Of a stretch of 64,000 bases of DNA, positions 44,046 to 53,345 are shown in pieces. The DNA is from Mesorhizobium sp. ES1-1 (GTDB lineage: Bacteria; Pseudomonadota; Alphaproteobacteria; Rhizobiales; Rhizobiaceae), in contig NZ_JAIUGX010000001.1 in NCBI RefSeq assembly GCF_020164785.1, forward strand, positions 124,001 to 188,000. Direction: 5' to 3'. The notes beneath the pieces are model-generated. The model had not been told where the DNA came from, searched no databases, and worked only from the letters and a program-made list of their open reading frames with translations. A program made the translations under genes and the position numbers. Position 1 is the first letter of the stretch. Each line of letters opens with the position of its first letter.

Positions 44046-44071
44046 ATGGTGTATCATATCTCATATGCCAT
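44046..44071. promoter_or_regulatory. Imperfect AT-rich dyad in front of the M20 unit
   Basis: An AT-rich patch in a GC-rich neighbourhood, between the divergent M20 and acetyltransferase genes. Its ends ATGG and CCAT and the inner ATCATATCTCATAT are partly symmetric (about 9 or 10 of 13 pairs). It is a candidate site for the GntR regulator encoded in the unit. Confidence 0.3.
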
Positions 44072-44187
44072 CTGCGTGAGATGCAAAGAGGCGCGCCGGC
44101 ACTTACGTCAGTCCACAGGGGCCGATTCAATTCCGCCACGGAGTTGGCAGTTGGCAACGGCCGCCGCGACCCGGTACTGCTATCGAG

Positions 44188-44913
44188 ATGAACGCGAAGA
44201 GGAAAGACTTGATCATCCAAGACTCGATACCGGCCGAAATCACCCATCTCGCCCCTGGCTACAGACGCCTGCCGGCGGGCAAGCTTGCCAATGCGGTGAC
44301 ATGGATGGAGGCCCGTGCGCCGAAGCCCGGCCTGGCGCGGCCGCTGCTCATGACCCGGATCACCAATCCCGACTGCGCTTCGTATCGGGCGATCTTCTTT
44401 GAAATCGGGGCGCCATGGCTGTGGGACAGCGTCTCCGAAATGTCGGACGCTGATATCTCCGAACATTTCGCCGATCCGCGCGTCCATCTTTACTACGGTC
44501 ATGATGAAAGCGGCGCGCATCTTGGCATGGTCGAATTCTTCGTCGCCGACAACAACGACATCGAGATTACCTATTTCGGCCTGTTGCCTGCCCTGACCGG
44601 CCGCGGGTTCGGCAAGCGGCTCATGGCCGGCGCGCTGGACTTGGCTTGGCGCCTCGATCCGATCCGCGTTTGGCTTCATACCAGCAGCTTCGATCATCAC
44701 AGTGTCATCGGCTTCTACGCCGCCTGCGGGTTCGTGCCTTTCGCCACGGGATTTGAAATCATTGACGACCCCCGGTTGAAGGGAACCCTGCCGCGCACGG
44801 TCGCGCCGCAGATTCCGCTGATCGAAACTGAATGGAGCGGAATTAACGCGGCGAGCAACCTGACACAGCCACGCACTCTCGCGCAACGCCGCAGGCTACG
44901 CGGAGATAGATGA
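44188..44913 (+). CDS. GNAT-family acetyltransferase
   Basis: A 241-residue N-acetyltransferase. The acetyl-CoA loop is seen as ITYFGLLPALTGRGFGKRLMAGALDLAW near residues 131-158, followed by VWLHTSSFDHHSVIGFYAACGFVPF, a characteristic strand-helix of the family. The N-terminal 60 residues are an extension rich in AP and R. The C-terminal 25 residues (after IETEW) are arginine-rich and low in complexity. Its stop overlaps the start of the LuxR gene (ATGA), so they form a unit. Substrate unknown. Confidence 0.83.
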   Translation: MNAKRKDLIIQDSIPAEITHLAPGYRRLPAGKLANAVTWMEARAPKPGLARPLLMTRITNPDCASYRAIFFEIGAPWLWDSVSEMSDADISEHFADPRVHLYYGHDESGAHLGMVEFFVADNNDIEITYFGLLPALTGRGFGKRLMAGALDLAWRLDPIRVWLHTSSFDHHSVIGFYAACGFVPFATGFEIIDDPRLKGTLPRTVAPQIPLIETEWSGINAASNLTQPRTLAQRRRLRGDR

Positions 44914-47621
44914 AAACAGCCCCGCCGCCCGCCACGCATGCATCGCCGCATCATCGGCGTTGGGTCCGCCGCGAGACCATCCTGTCGGCATTGCGGCGGC
45001 ATATCGATACGCGGATCGTGCTGTTCGCGGCCCCCGCCGGCTTCGGCAAATCGACGACGATGGCGCAATGGGCCACAGAGGTCGCACACCACGGCCGGCT
45101 TACCGCGTGGCTGTCCTGCGAGGCATCGGACAATGACGAGGGCGCCTTCCTTTCCCATATGGTCGGCGCCCTGCGCCATCTCATGCAGACGCCGGCGGAA
45201 CTCGACCTTGCTTTCCAGTCCAGCCCGATCCCGCAGCTCGATGTGGTGCTCGCCGCACTGCTGAACGGGCTTGCAGCGCGCGCCGACGGCACCACCTTGT
45301 TCTTCGACGATTACCACGCCATCGAGACGCCAGGGGTAAGGCGGTTCATGGAACGCCTGACGCGGCAGGCGCCGTCCAATGTCGCCTTCGTTATCGGTTC
45401 GCGCGGCCTGCCCGACCTGCAACTCGGCAAGCTCAGGGTGCTTGGCGACGTCTTCGAGATCGGTCCGGACGACCTGCGCTTCGCTTCTTCCGAAGCCGCG
45501 GCGTTCTTCAACGAGAAGCTGGGCCTCAGCGTCAGCAGCGGCACAGTGGAGACCCTATGCTCGCGTACCGAAGGGTGGGCCGCCGGGCTGCAACTTGCGT
45601 CGCTGTCGCTCAGTGCCGCGAATGCGCCTGAAACCGTGATCGGTAATTTCACCGGCGCCAACCGCAATGTCGCCGACTTCCTGATGGGCGAAGTATTCCT
45701 CGAACTGCCGCCCGCCATTTCGAGATTCCTGCTTTACAGCTCGATCTTCGAACGGTTTAGCGCCGAGGCTTGCCGGACGGTGATGCGCGCCGCCGACGCG
45801 GAGGCAACGATAACCGAGATTGAGACGCGCAACCTCTTCCTGGTGCCCCTCGACGAGGAGCGGCGTTGGTTTCGCTATCATCACCTGTTCCGCGACTTCC
45901 TCAGCCGCGAAATGGAGCGGCGCGAGCCGGAGATGATCGCGCCGTTACATCTGGCGGCCGCCGAATGGTTTGGCGAACGCAGGATGCTGACGGAGGCCAT
46001 CGGACACGCGCTGGCCGCCGGCGACCAGGCTCGGGCGGCGGTATTCATCGAGAACAATGCGCTGGAACTCATCGCCCAGTGCCAGCTTCTCTATGTGCGG
46101 CAGTTGCTGGCTCTTCTGCCGAGGAAGCTGATCGACCAGCGCATCCGGCTGCAGCTTGTCGTGCTCTGGCTGGCCGTTCACAGCAGCCAACCCGAGATAG
46201 CCACGCAGACGCTGAGCAACGCACGCACGCTGATCGCAACCGGACCGGTGGACGGCAAGGATCCGGGTACCATGGCCGGCACCACGATCGAGGCCGAACT
46301 CGCTGTGCTCGGTTCCGCCGTGCACAGCACGCTGGAGCAATTCGAGGACGCCCGCGACACCGCGCTGGCCGCCTTGCGCGTCATCGCGCCCGATGCGTGG
46401 TTCATGGAGGGCGCGACCGCCAATGTCATCGGCTACAACCTCTATGCGCTGGGCGACCTCGATGGCGCGCGCGCCGCGATCGAGGCGGCGCGACAGGCGC
46501 ATGAGCGAAGCGGCAGCCTGCTCGGCATCACCATCGCCAATTGCTACATGGCGGTCGTCGAACGTTCGGCCGGCCGCCTGCCCGCGGCGGAGCGGCTGCT
46601 GCGCAACGCAATCATCGAAGCCAGGGCGCGGATCGGCGCGAACTCCTATGCCGAGGCGTTGGCCGGGACGCTGCTGGCCGAACTGGCCTACGAGACCAAT
46701 TCGTCGGGCGAAGCGCTGTCGCTGGTCGAGAATCTCGGACCACTGATCGAGGGTGCGGCGGTGATCGTCTACCCACTGGCGAGCGTGCCGACCTATGCCC
46801 GTGTTCTGCAGCTGACCGGTCGCAGCGAAGCGGCGCTGGACATGCTCGAACGGGTCTATCAGCGCGTGCGCGGCACGGTTTACCGGCGGCTGGCATCGAT
46901 GATCATCCATGACCGCATACGCGTTCTGCTGGACCAGAACCGCACCGCCGAGGCGCGCGCGCTCCTAGCCGAGCACCGCAGCCAGGAGCCCGACGCTTCG
47001 ATGGTCATGAGCACGGCCAACGAGTTCGAGTTCTTTGCCGAAGGCCGCCTGCTGACAGCGGAGAAATCCCATACCGAGGCGGCCCGTATTCTCGACGCGC
47101 TTATCGAGCGAACCCGAACGGGCGGCCGCGTGCGCCGTCACATCCTGGCGCTGATCCTGCGCTCCAAGACGGCAGGCCACGATCAGCGCGAGGGCGATCG
47201 GTATCTTCTCGAAGCGCTGCGTCTTGCCCGGCCATCGGGCTTCATCCGTTCCTTCGTCGACGAGGGAAGGCCTGTGATCGAAGGGCTGATGCGGCTGCGG
47301 GCGGCCCAGGCGAGGACGGACCCTGCCCTGTCCGCCTATGCCACGCGCATCATCGATGCCGCGCAGACAAAGCCTGTCGCGGCACGCCGGCCGGCCCTGA
47401 CGGTGGCCGAAAAGGAACGGCTAACCCAGCGCGAGGGCGAGTTGCTGCGCTGCCTGAGCGAGGGCATGTCCAATCGGGATATCGCGCTTGCCATGTCGGT
47501 GAGCGAAACGACGGTGAAGTGGCACCTGAAGAACATTTTCGGCAAACTGGCGGTGTCTAACCGTGTCCAGGCGGTGCGTGCCGCCCAGGCCGCCGAAAAT
47601 CTCCTACCCCTCCGAAAGTAG
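44910..47621 (+). CDS. MalT-like LuxR-family ATP-dependent transcriptional regulator
   Basis: A 903-residue STAND regulator. Residues 41-49 form Walker A (APAGFGKST), TLFFDDYH near 130 is Walker B, and GSRGLPDLQLGKLRV the sensor. The middle (about 350-800) is helical TPR-like repeat, and the C-terminus has a LuxR helix-turn-helix, LTQREGELLRCLSEGMSNRDIALAMSVSETTVKWHLKNIFGKL. Such proteins activate catabolic operons when ligand and ATP bind. It is co-translated with the acetyltransferase and is 92 bases before the deacetylase and importer genes on the same strand, which are its likely targets. Confidence 0.9.
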   Translation: MKTAPPPATHASPHHRRWVRRETILSALRRHIDTRIVLFAAPAGFGKSTTMAQWATEVAHHGRLTAWLSCEASDNDEGAFLSHMVGALRHLMQTPAELDLAFQSSPIPQLDVVLAALLNGLAARADGTTLFFDDYHAIETPGVRRFMERLTRQAPSNVAFVIGSRGLPDLQLGKLRVLGDVFEIGPDDLRFASSEAAAFFNEKLGLSVSSGTVETLCSRTEGWAAGLQLASLSLSAANAPETVIGNFTGANRNVADFLMGEVFLELPPAISRFLLYSSIFERFSAEACRTVMRAADAEATITEIETRNLFLVPLDEERRWFRYHHLFRDFLSREMERREPEMIAPLHLAAAEWFGERRMLTEAIGHALAAGDQARAAVFIENNALELIAQCQLLYVRQLLALLPRKLIDQRIRLQLVVLWLAVHSSQPEIATQTLSNARTLIATGPVDGKDPGTMAGTTIEAELAVLGSAVHSTLEQFEDARDTALAALRVIAPDAWFMEGATANVIGYNLYALGDLDGARAAIEAARQAHERSGSLLGITIANCYMAVVERSAGRLPAAERLLRNAIIEARARIGANSYAEALAGTLLAELAYETNSSGEALSLVENLGPLIEGAAVIVYPLASVPTYARVLQLTGRSEAALDMLERVYQRVRGTVYRRLASMIIHDRIRVLLDQNRTAEARALLAEHRSQEPDASMVMSTANEFEFFAEGRLLTAEKSHTEAARILDALIERTRTGGRVRRHILALILRSKTAGHDQREGDRYLLEALRLARPSGFIRSFVDEGRPVIEGLMRLRAAQARTDPALSAYATRIIDAAQTKPVAARRPALTVAEKERLTQREGELLRCLSEGMSNRDIALAMSVSETTVKWHLKNIFGKLAVSNRVQAVRAAQAAENLLPLRK

Positions 47622-47713
47622 GGGGCGTCGATAAATGTGCGGCCCTCCTTTCGAGGCGGGCAAGGCGATCGTTAGCCTGCTAGCGTCATCAATGTTTCAG
47701 AGGACGATAGCTG

Positions 47714-48838
47714 ATGGCGACAGGTTACGTTTTTCACGAACAGCTGATGTGGCATGACACCGGCTCGAGCGCCGACATGATGCCTCCAGGCCGTTTCGTG
47801 GAACCGGGACGCCATCTGGAATCACCAGGCTCCAAACGCCGCCTGAACAATCTCATCCAGGTCAGCGGCCTGTCGCGCCATCTGGTGCCGATCATTGCCG
47901 AGCCGGTCTCGGTCGAGGACCTGCTGCGCGTGCACACGCAACGTCACATCGATGACATCAGGATGCTCAGCGAACGCGGTGGCTCGGGTTTCGCCGGCCC
48001 GCAGGCGCCGATCGGGGTCAACAGTTTCGACATCGCCCTGCTGTCGGCCGGCACCACCTATGCCGCGATGCGCGCGGTGCTGACCGGCCGCGTCGACAAT
48101 GCCTATGCGCTGGCGCGGCCGCCAGGTCATCATGCGGAGCCCGACCAGGCATTGGGCAACTGCCTGTTTTCCAACATCGGCGTCTCCGTGCGGCGGTTGC
48201 AGCATGAGGGCCTGCTCGGGCGTGCCGCGATCGTCGACTGGGACGTGCATCACGGCAACGGCACCGAGACCATCTTCTACTCCGACCCGTCCGTGCTGAC
48301 CATTTCGCTGCACCAGGACAATCTCTATCCAACCGGGCGCGGCGCGATGGCAGACAATGGCAAGGGTGAAGGCGAGGGCTACAACATCAACATCCCGTTG
48401 CCAGCCGGCAGCGGAACGGGGGCCTATGAAGCGTCCTTCGACCGTGTCGTCGCCCCTGCGCTGCGCGCCTTCCGGCCGGATCTCGTCATCGTCGCTTCCG
48501 GTTTCGACGCCTCGGGCTTCGATCCTCTCGGCCGCATGATGCTCAACAGCGAGTGCTTTCGGCGGCTCGCCGCCCGCATGGTTGCGCTGGCCGCCGAGAC
48601 CTCGCAGGGACGGCTGATGATGAGCCACGAAGGCGGCTACTCGGAAGGCTATGTGCCGTTCTGCGGCCATGCCGTCATCGAGACGCTGGCCAATCATCGC
48701 ACAGAGGTGGTCGATCCGCTGTCGGACCACATCGACGAATGGGCCGGGCAAGACCTGCAGCCGCACCAGGCCAAGGTGATCGATGCCGCCGAAAGTCTGC
48801 TCGCCGGTCTGCGCCGGCGCCTGGCAAGTGCTGCCTGA
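47714..48838 (+). CDS. Class II histone deacetylase-like amidohydrolase
   Basis: A 374-residue zinc deacetylase of the HDAC/acetylpolyamine amidohydrolase superfamily. ARPPGHHAEPDQALGNC holds H139 and H140 (charge relay), DWDVHHGNG holds zinc ligands D177 and H179, and VIVASGFDASGFDPLG the third zinc ligand; MSHEGGYSEGY near 300 contributes the catalytic tyrosine region. The length fits bacterial class II enzymes such as HdaH. Bacterial members remove acetyl or other acyl groups from polyamines or small amides. It is 4 bases from the permease gene and thus in one operon with an amide-type importer. Confidence 0.88.
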   Translation: MATGYVFHEQLMWHDTGSSADMMPPGRFVEPGRHLESPGSKRRLNNLIQVSGLSRHLVPIIAEPVSVEDLLRVHTQRHIDDIRMLSERGGSGFAGPQAPIGVNSFDIALLSAGTTYAAMRAVLTGRVDNAYALARPPGHHAEPDQALGNCLFSNIGVSVRRLQHEGLLGRAAIVDWDVHHGNGTETIFYSDPSVLTISLHQDNLYPTGRGAMADNGKGEGEGYNINIPLPAGSGTGAYEASFDRVVAPALRAFRPDLVIVASGFDASGFDPLGRMMLNSECFRRLAARMVALAAETSQGRLMMSHEGGYSEGYVPFCGHAVIETLANHRTEVVDPLSDHIDEWAGQDLQPHQAKVIDAAESLLAGLRRRLASAA

Positions 48839-48842
48839 CGCG

Positions 48843-49700
48843 ATGGATTTTGTCGTCACCACGCTCCTCAATGCGCTGACGCTGATCAGCATCCTGATGC
48901 TTGTCGGGCTCGGGCTGGCCATCAGTTTCGGACTGATGAACGTGACCAATCTGGCGCATGGCGAGTTCGTCACCGTGGGCGCCTTCGCGGTCTATTTCGT
49001 GCAGAGCGTGGGCGGCTCGTTCTGGATTGGGCTTGCCGCCGCCCCCATCGCCGGCGCGGTGGTCGGCTGCATCCTCGAATTTGCGATCATCCGGCATCTC
49101 TATTCGCGGCCGGTCTCGACCGTGCTTGCCACCTGGGGCGTCAGCCTGATCCTGCAGCAAGGGCTGGAGTTGGCCTTCGGCCTCGGCGCAAAGCCGGTGA
49201 CGCCGCCGATCGAGGGGACGTTCGACCTGTTCTTCACCGTCTATCCGGCCTACCGGCTCATCCTGATCGCGATCGCCATGCTTACTCTCCTCGGCGTCGT
49301 CCTGCTGATCAGCCGGACGTCGTTCGGGCTCGACATCCGCACCGTCATTCAGAACCGCGAGATGGCCGAAGGCGTCGGCATCAACACGCGCCGCACCTAT
49401 GCCATCGCCTTCACTTTCGGCGCGGCCATCGCCGGGCTTGCAGGGGGCCTGGTCGCACCGCTGGCGATCGTGCTGCCTCAGATGGGGGTCAACTACCTCG
49501 CCAATGCCTTTTTCGTCGTCATCGTCGGCGGCGTCGGCTCGATCGGCGGTCTTGTCGCCGGCAGCGTGTTCGTGGGCGGCCTGACCAGTATCCTGAACTA
49601 TCAGATCTCGCCGTCCCTGGCGCAGGCTGTGGTGTTGCTGGCCGCCATCGTCGCCGTCCGGCTGCGGCCCAATGGCCTGTTCAATGGGGCATCGCGATGA
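48843..49700 (+). CDS. Branched-chain/urea/amide-type ABC permease, LivH/UrtB family
   Basis: A 285-residue membrane protein with about eight hydrophobic segments. The LivH-family motif is FGLMNVTNLAHGEFVTVGAF near residues 23-42, and IVGGVGSIGGLVAGSVFVGGL near 221-241. ATG 48843 lies 4 bases after the deacetylase stop. Its stop overlaps the next start (ATGA at 49697). It forms the channel with the LivM-type permease. Confidence 0.9.
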   Translation: MDFVVTTLLNALTLISILMLVGLGLAISFGLMNVTNLAHGEFVTVGAFAVYFVQSVGGSFWIGLAAAPIAGAVVGCILEFAIIRHLYSRPVSTVLATWGVSLILQQGLELAFGLGAKPVTPPIEGTFDLFFTVYPAYRLILIAIAMLTLLGVVLLISRTSFGLDIRTVIQNREMAEGVGINTRRTYAIAFTFGAAIAGLAGGLVAPLAIVLPQMGVNYLANAFFVVIVGGVGSIGGLVAGSVFVGGLTSILNYQISPSLAQAVVLLAAIVAVRLRPNGLFNGASR

Positions 49701-50683
49701 TGGCCCTCGACCGCAACTGGCTGCTGATCTTCGCCGTCTGCGTCGTGCTCGCAATCCTCTATCCGCTTTTCGCCGACGGCTACCAGTTGACCGTGATCCG
49801 CGACGCGCTGATCTTCGGCCTGTTCGCGGCAAGCCTCGACTTCTTCTGGGGCCGCACCGGCATCCTGTGCTTCGGCCACGCCGCCTTCTTCGGCATTGGC
49901 GGCTACATCATGGCGCTGGTCACGCTCAACGACGCCATCCCGTTCGCAAGCCTGCTCGGCGTCTTGGGCGCCGTGGCCGGTGCGGCCTTCGTTGCAGCCA
50001 TCATTGGCTATTTCCTGTTCTTCGGCGGCATCCGCGGCAGCTATTTCACCATCGTCACGCTGGCCATGGGCGTGATCTGCCAGCAGGCCGCCGTGTCCTG
50101 GAGTTCCGTTACAGGCGGTGACAGTGGCCTGATCGGCATTCCGCCGATCGCGTTCGATGTCGGCGTTACTCAGGTCGATCTGAGCCAGGATCTGCCCTCC
50201 TATATCTTCGTCGCTTCGATCGTCGCGGCGGTTGTCCTGGCGCTGTGGTCGATCAGCCGCGGCCGCTGGGGCACGGTGCTGACCGCGATCCAGGACAATG
50301 AGGTCCGTGCAGCCGCGCTTGGCCACAATGCGCCCTTGCGGTTGCTGATAACCTTCGTCCTGTCGGCCGCCATCGCCGGCCTTGCCGGCGCGCTCTATGT
50401 CTGCATGGCCGGGTTGGTTGCGCCCGATCTTTCCGGGTTGCTTCTGTCGACAGAGGTTATCGTCTGGGTGGCCGTGGGCGGACGCGGCACATTGCTGGGT
50501 CCCGTGCTCGGCGCGATCTTAATCCAGCGCGCGCAGCAGACGATCAGCAGCTTCAACCCGAGCTTGTGGCCGCTGCTGCTCGGCTGCGTCTTCGTCATTA
50601 TCGTCTTCGTCCTGCCCGACGGCATCCTCTCTATCTATGCACGGCTGAAAAGCCTGCTCAGGGGCCGGAGGCGCGCGCAATGA
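49697..50683 (+). CDS. Branched-chain/urea/amide-type ABC permease, LivM/UrtC family
   Basis: A 328-residue membrane protein. LivM-family marks are SLDFFWGRTGILCFGHAAFFGIGGY near residues 47-71 and AVGGRGTLLGPVLGAILI near 256-273; the EAA-like coupling region is TAIQDNEVRAAALGHN near 196-211. The start and stop both overlap neighbours by 4 bases (ATGA), so the operon is tightly coupled. Confidence 0.9.
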   Translation: MMALDRNWLLIFAVCVVLAILYPLFADGYQLTVIRDALIFGLFAASLDFFWGRTGILCFGHAAFFGIGGYIMALVTLNDAIPFASLLGVLGAVAGAAFVAAIIGYFLFFGGIRGSYFTIVTLAMGVICQQAAVSWSSVTGGDSGLIGIPPIAFDVGVTQVDLSQDLPSYIFVASIVAAVVLALWSISRGRWGTVLTAIQDNEVRAAALGHNAPLRLLITFVLSAAIAGLAGALYVCMAGLVAPDLSGLLLSTEVIVWVAVGGRGTLLGPVLGAILIQRAQQTISSFNPSLWPLLLGCVFVIIVFVLPDGILSIYARLKSLLRGRRRAQ

Positions 50684-51384
50684 GCGATGTCCTGCTCCAG
50701 GCCGAGAATGTCGGCATCCGCTTCGGTGGCCTGCAGGCGCTGGAGGCTTTGAACCTTACGGTGCGCGACAAGGAGCTCTGCTGCATCATAGGGCCGAACG
50801 GGGCGGGCAAGAGCACCTTCCTCAATGTGCTGACCGGCACGCTGCGCCCGACCAGCGGCAGCGTGCGGTTCCTGGGCCACGACATAGCCGGCCTGCCGCT
50901 GCACCGCATCGCCCGCCTCGGCATCGCGCGCAAATTCCAGATTCCATCGATCTTCCCCAACCTGTCGGTGGAGGACAATCTGAAGGTGGCGCGCTGGGGC
51001 GTCCCGTCCCCAGGTCGTCCGGTGCGCGAATTGCTGGATCTGGTCGCGCTTGGAGACCGCGCCGCAGCGCTCGCCGGTGAACTGGCGCACGGCCAGAAGC
51101 AATGGCTGGAGATCGGCATGGCGCTGGCGATCGAGCCAAGGCTGCTGCTGCTCGACGAACCCACGGCCGGGATGACCCCACAGGAGACGCTGGCGACAGC
51201 CGAGATGCTGTTGCGGCTCAAGGGCGAGTTCTCGATCGTCGCGGTCGAGCACGACATAAGGTTCGTGCGGGCGTTGAACTGCGAAACACTGGTGCTGCAT
51301 CAGGGACGAAGGCTGCGCAGCGGTCCTTTCCACGACATCGAGACCGACGAAATGGTCCGCGATGTCTATCTGGGGAGGCGCTGA
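50680..51384 (+). CDS. ABC importer ATPase, LivG/UrtD family
   Basis: A 234-residue ATPase. Walker A is GPNGAGKST (residues 38-46), Walker B is LLLLDEPTAGM and the switch histidine is in VAVEHDI. The signature is LAHGQ (135-139) followed by KQWLEIGMAL, in place of LSGGQ; LSHGQKQWLEIGM is the usual form in urea importers (UrtD), which supports a urea/amide-type system over a branched-chain amino acid one. Start ATG 50680 overlaps the previous stop. Confidence 0.9.
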   Translation: MSDVLLQAENVGIRFGGLQALEALNLTVRDKELCCIIGPNGAGKSTFLNVLTGTLRPTSGSVRFLGHDIAGLPLHRIARLGIARKFQIPSIFPNLSVEDNLKVARWGVPSPGRPVRELLDLVALGDRAAALAGELAHGQKQWLEIGMALAIEPRLLLLDEPTAGMTPQETLATAEMLLRLKGEFSIVAVEHDIRFVRALNCETLVLHQGRRLRSGPFHDIETDEMVRDVYLGRR

Positions 51385-51386
51385 TC

Positions 51387-52088
51387 ATGCTGCGGACGCT
51401 GGCGATTTCGGCAGGCTACGGCCTGCTCCCGGTGCTGAACGGCATCGATATCAGCGTCGCGCCCGGTGAAGTCGTCGGCCTGCTTGGCCGCAACGGCGCC
51501 GGCAAGACGACGCTGCTGCGTGTCATCGCCGGCGCGCTGCGCGCGAGCGGCGGGGCTGTTATTCTCGGTGACCGGGACCTCACTAACACCCCTGCTTTCC
51601 GTCGGGCGCGGGCTGGGATCGCGCATGTGCCGCAGGGACGCGGCATATTCAATCAATTGACGGTGCGGCAGAATTTGGAAGTCGGCACGCGCGCCGCTAA
51701 GGGTCGCGGCGACGGCGGCATTCCGGATGACATCTTCGGTTATTTCCCGATCCTGCGCGAACGTGAAGCGCAGATCGCGGGCACGCTTTCCGGCGGCCAG
51801 CAGCAGATGCTGGCCATCGGCCGCGCCCTGTGCGGCCTGCCATCGGTGCTGCTGCTCGACGAACCGTCGGAAGGCATACAGCCCAACATCGTGCAGTCGA
51901 TCGCCGAGCTTGTGCCGCGGATCGCCCGCGAGCGCGGCATCGCCATCGTTCTGGTCGAGCAGAATCTCGATCTCGTTCTCAAGGCGGCCGACCGCTGCCT
52001 GGTGATGGAAAAGGGCAGGATCGTCCATGAGGGTGCGCCGGAGGCGTTCGCCGACGAGACGCTGCTGAAGGATCTATTGGCTTTGTAA
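51387..52088 (+). CDS. ABC importer ATPase, LivF/UrtE family
   Basis: A 233-residue ATPase. Walker A is GRNGAGKTT near residues 36-44, the Q-loop region reads AHVPQGRGIFNQLTVRQNLEVG, the signature is LSGGQQQ and Walker B VLLLDEPSEGI. The last is typical of LivF/UrtE. ATG 51387 lies 2 bases after the previous stop, with GGGGAGG upstream. It pairs with the LivG-type subunit as a heterodimer. Confidence 0.9.
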   Translation: MLRTLAISAGYGLLPVLNGIDISVAPGEVVGLLGRNGAGKTTLLRVIAGALRASGGAVILGDRDLTNTPAFRRARAGIAHVPQGRGIFNQLTVRQNLEVGTRAAKGRGDGGIPDDIFGYFPILREREAQIAGTLSGGQQQMLAIGRALCGLPSVLLLDEPSEGIQPNIVQSIAELVPRIARERGIAIVLVEQNLDLVLKAADRCLVMEKGRIVHEGAPEAFADETLLKDLLAL

Positions 52089-52130
52089 GGCGCGCATGGG
52101 GCGTGTCTGGGACTGAAAGGGAACATAAAA

Positions 52131-53300
52131 ATGATAAGCAGAAGAACCATCCTGAAATCCGGCGGCGCCGCCGCTGCCTTTGCCGTGGTCGGTGCGCCGT
52201 CGATCCTGCGTGCCGCTGATACCGTCAAGGTTGGCGTGTCCATCCCGATCACGGGGCTGCAGGCGATCCTCGGCGAAACGCTGCTCAATTGCTACAAACT
52301 CGCCGCAGCCGAGCTCAACGCCGCCAACGGCATCGGCGGACGCCAGGTCGAACTGTTCATCGAGGACAACCAGACCACCACCAAGGGCGCGATCGACAAG
52401 GCCCGCAAACTGCTCAACGAAGACAAGGTCGACGTGATCATGGGCACGATCATTTCGCCCGAGCGCAGTGCTACGCTGTCGGTGACGTCCAAGGCCAAAA
52501 AGCTGTTCTTCTATCCGACCAATTTCGAAGGCGGCGAATGCAACCGCTATTTCGTCGCGACCGGCCCGATACCAATGCAGCAGGTCGACCCGATGATGCC
52601 ATGGGTGGCCGAGAACCTCGGCAAGACCGTCTACATCATGGCTTCGGATTATGCGTGGCCGCAAAAGATGACCGAGGCGATCACGGCGGCCTATGAGAAG
52701 GCCGGCGGCAAGATCGTCGGCGCCGATTACTATCCGTTCGGCACCACGGATTTCGGCCCGGCCTTCCAGAAGATCAAGTCGCTCAAGCCCGACGTGGTCT
52801 GGTCGATGGTGGTCGGCAACGACGCCGTCACCCAGCTCAAGCAGTATCGCTCCTTTGACATCAAACAGCCGCTGATCGCACCGCTCGACGAGGTCTTCAA
52901 CAAGGATGCGCTGCCGCCCGGCGTGGCCGCCGGCACCTACGCGCCGCAGCCTTACTGGATGGCGCTCGACAATCCGGTCAACAAGAAGTTCATTTCCAGC
53001 TTCCGCGAAAAATTCGGCAAGGAGAAGATGGTCAATGGCATTGGCGAAGCCGGCTATAACGGCCTGCATCTCTACGCGCTGGCGGCCGAGAAGGCCGGCT
53101 CGCTGAAGGACGACGATGTGCTGAAGGCGCTGCCGACCATTGAGTTCGACGCGCCGCAAGGCAAGATCCGTGTCGACGCCACCAACAACCACACGCTTTG
53201 CCATTCCTATGTCGGCAAGGCGGCGGCCGATGGCATCGGCTACGAAATCGTCAAGGATTTCGGCGTCATCGCGCCTGTGACCCCTTACTGCAAACTGTAG
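52131..53300 (+). CDS. ABC importer periplasmic binding protein, urea/amide (UrtA/AmiC-like) type
   Basis: A 389-residue secreted protein of the type I branched-chain/amide binding family. The signal peptide has a Tat motif SRRTILK followed by a hydrophobic core ending ILRAAD near residue 29. The mature part includes VGVSIPITGLQAILGETLLNCYKLAAAELNAANGIGG, DVIMGTIISPERSATLSV and the segment KLFFYPTNFEGGECNRYFVATG, which resembles the short-chain amide and urea binders. It is 42 bases after the ATPase gene. Since a deacetylase heads the operon, an acetylated amine or amide is the inferred ligand. Confidence 0.87.
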   Translation: MISRRTILKSGGAAAAFAVVGAPSILRAADTVKVGVSIPITGLQAILGETLLNCYKLAAAELNAANGIGGRQVELFIEDNQTTTKGAIDKARKLLNEDKVDVIMGTIISPERSATLSVTSKAKKLFFYPTNFEGGECNRYFVATGPIPMQQVDPMMPWVAENLGKTVYIMASDYAWPQKMTEAITAAYEKAGGKIVGADYYPFGTTDFGPAFQKIKSLKPDVVWSMVVGNDAVTQLKQYRSFDIKQPLIAPLDEVFNKDALPPGVAAGTYAPQPYWMALDNPVNKKFISSFREKFGKEKMVNGIGEAGYNGLHLYALAAEKAGSLKDDDVLKALPTIEFDAPQGKIRVDATNNHTLCHSYVGKAAADGIGYEIVKDFGVIAPVTPYCKL

Positions 53301-53324
53301 CTACCCGACAAGTCCAACCACCCC

Positions 53325-53345
53325 GACGGCGGCCTCGCCGCCGTC
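53325..53345. terminator. Hairpin between convergent operons
   Basis: GACGGCGG (53325-53332), CCTCG, CCGCCGTC (53338-53345) is a perfect 8-bp stem in the 43-base gap between the binding-protein gene and the convergent thiamine-diphosphate enzyme. There is no T run. The last two bases overlap the stop codon of the minus-strand gene. Confidence 0.5.

Noticed and set aside
44026..44886. Extension of the M20 gene by up to 287 residues upstream
   Set aside because: The extra part lies opposite the acetyltransferase gene 44188-44913, which has a clear GNAT motif, and the M20 family starts near 44025.
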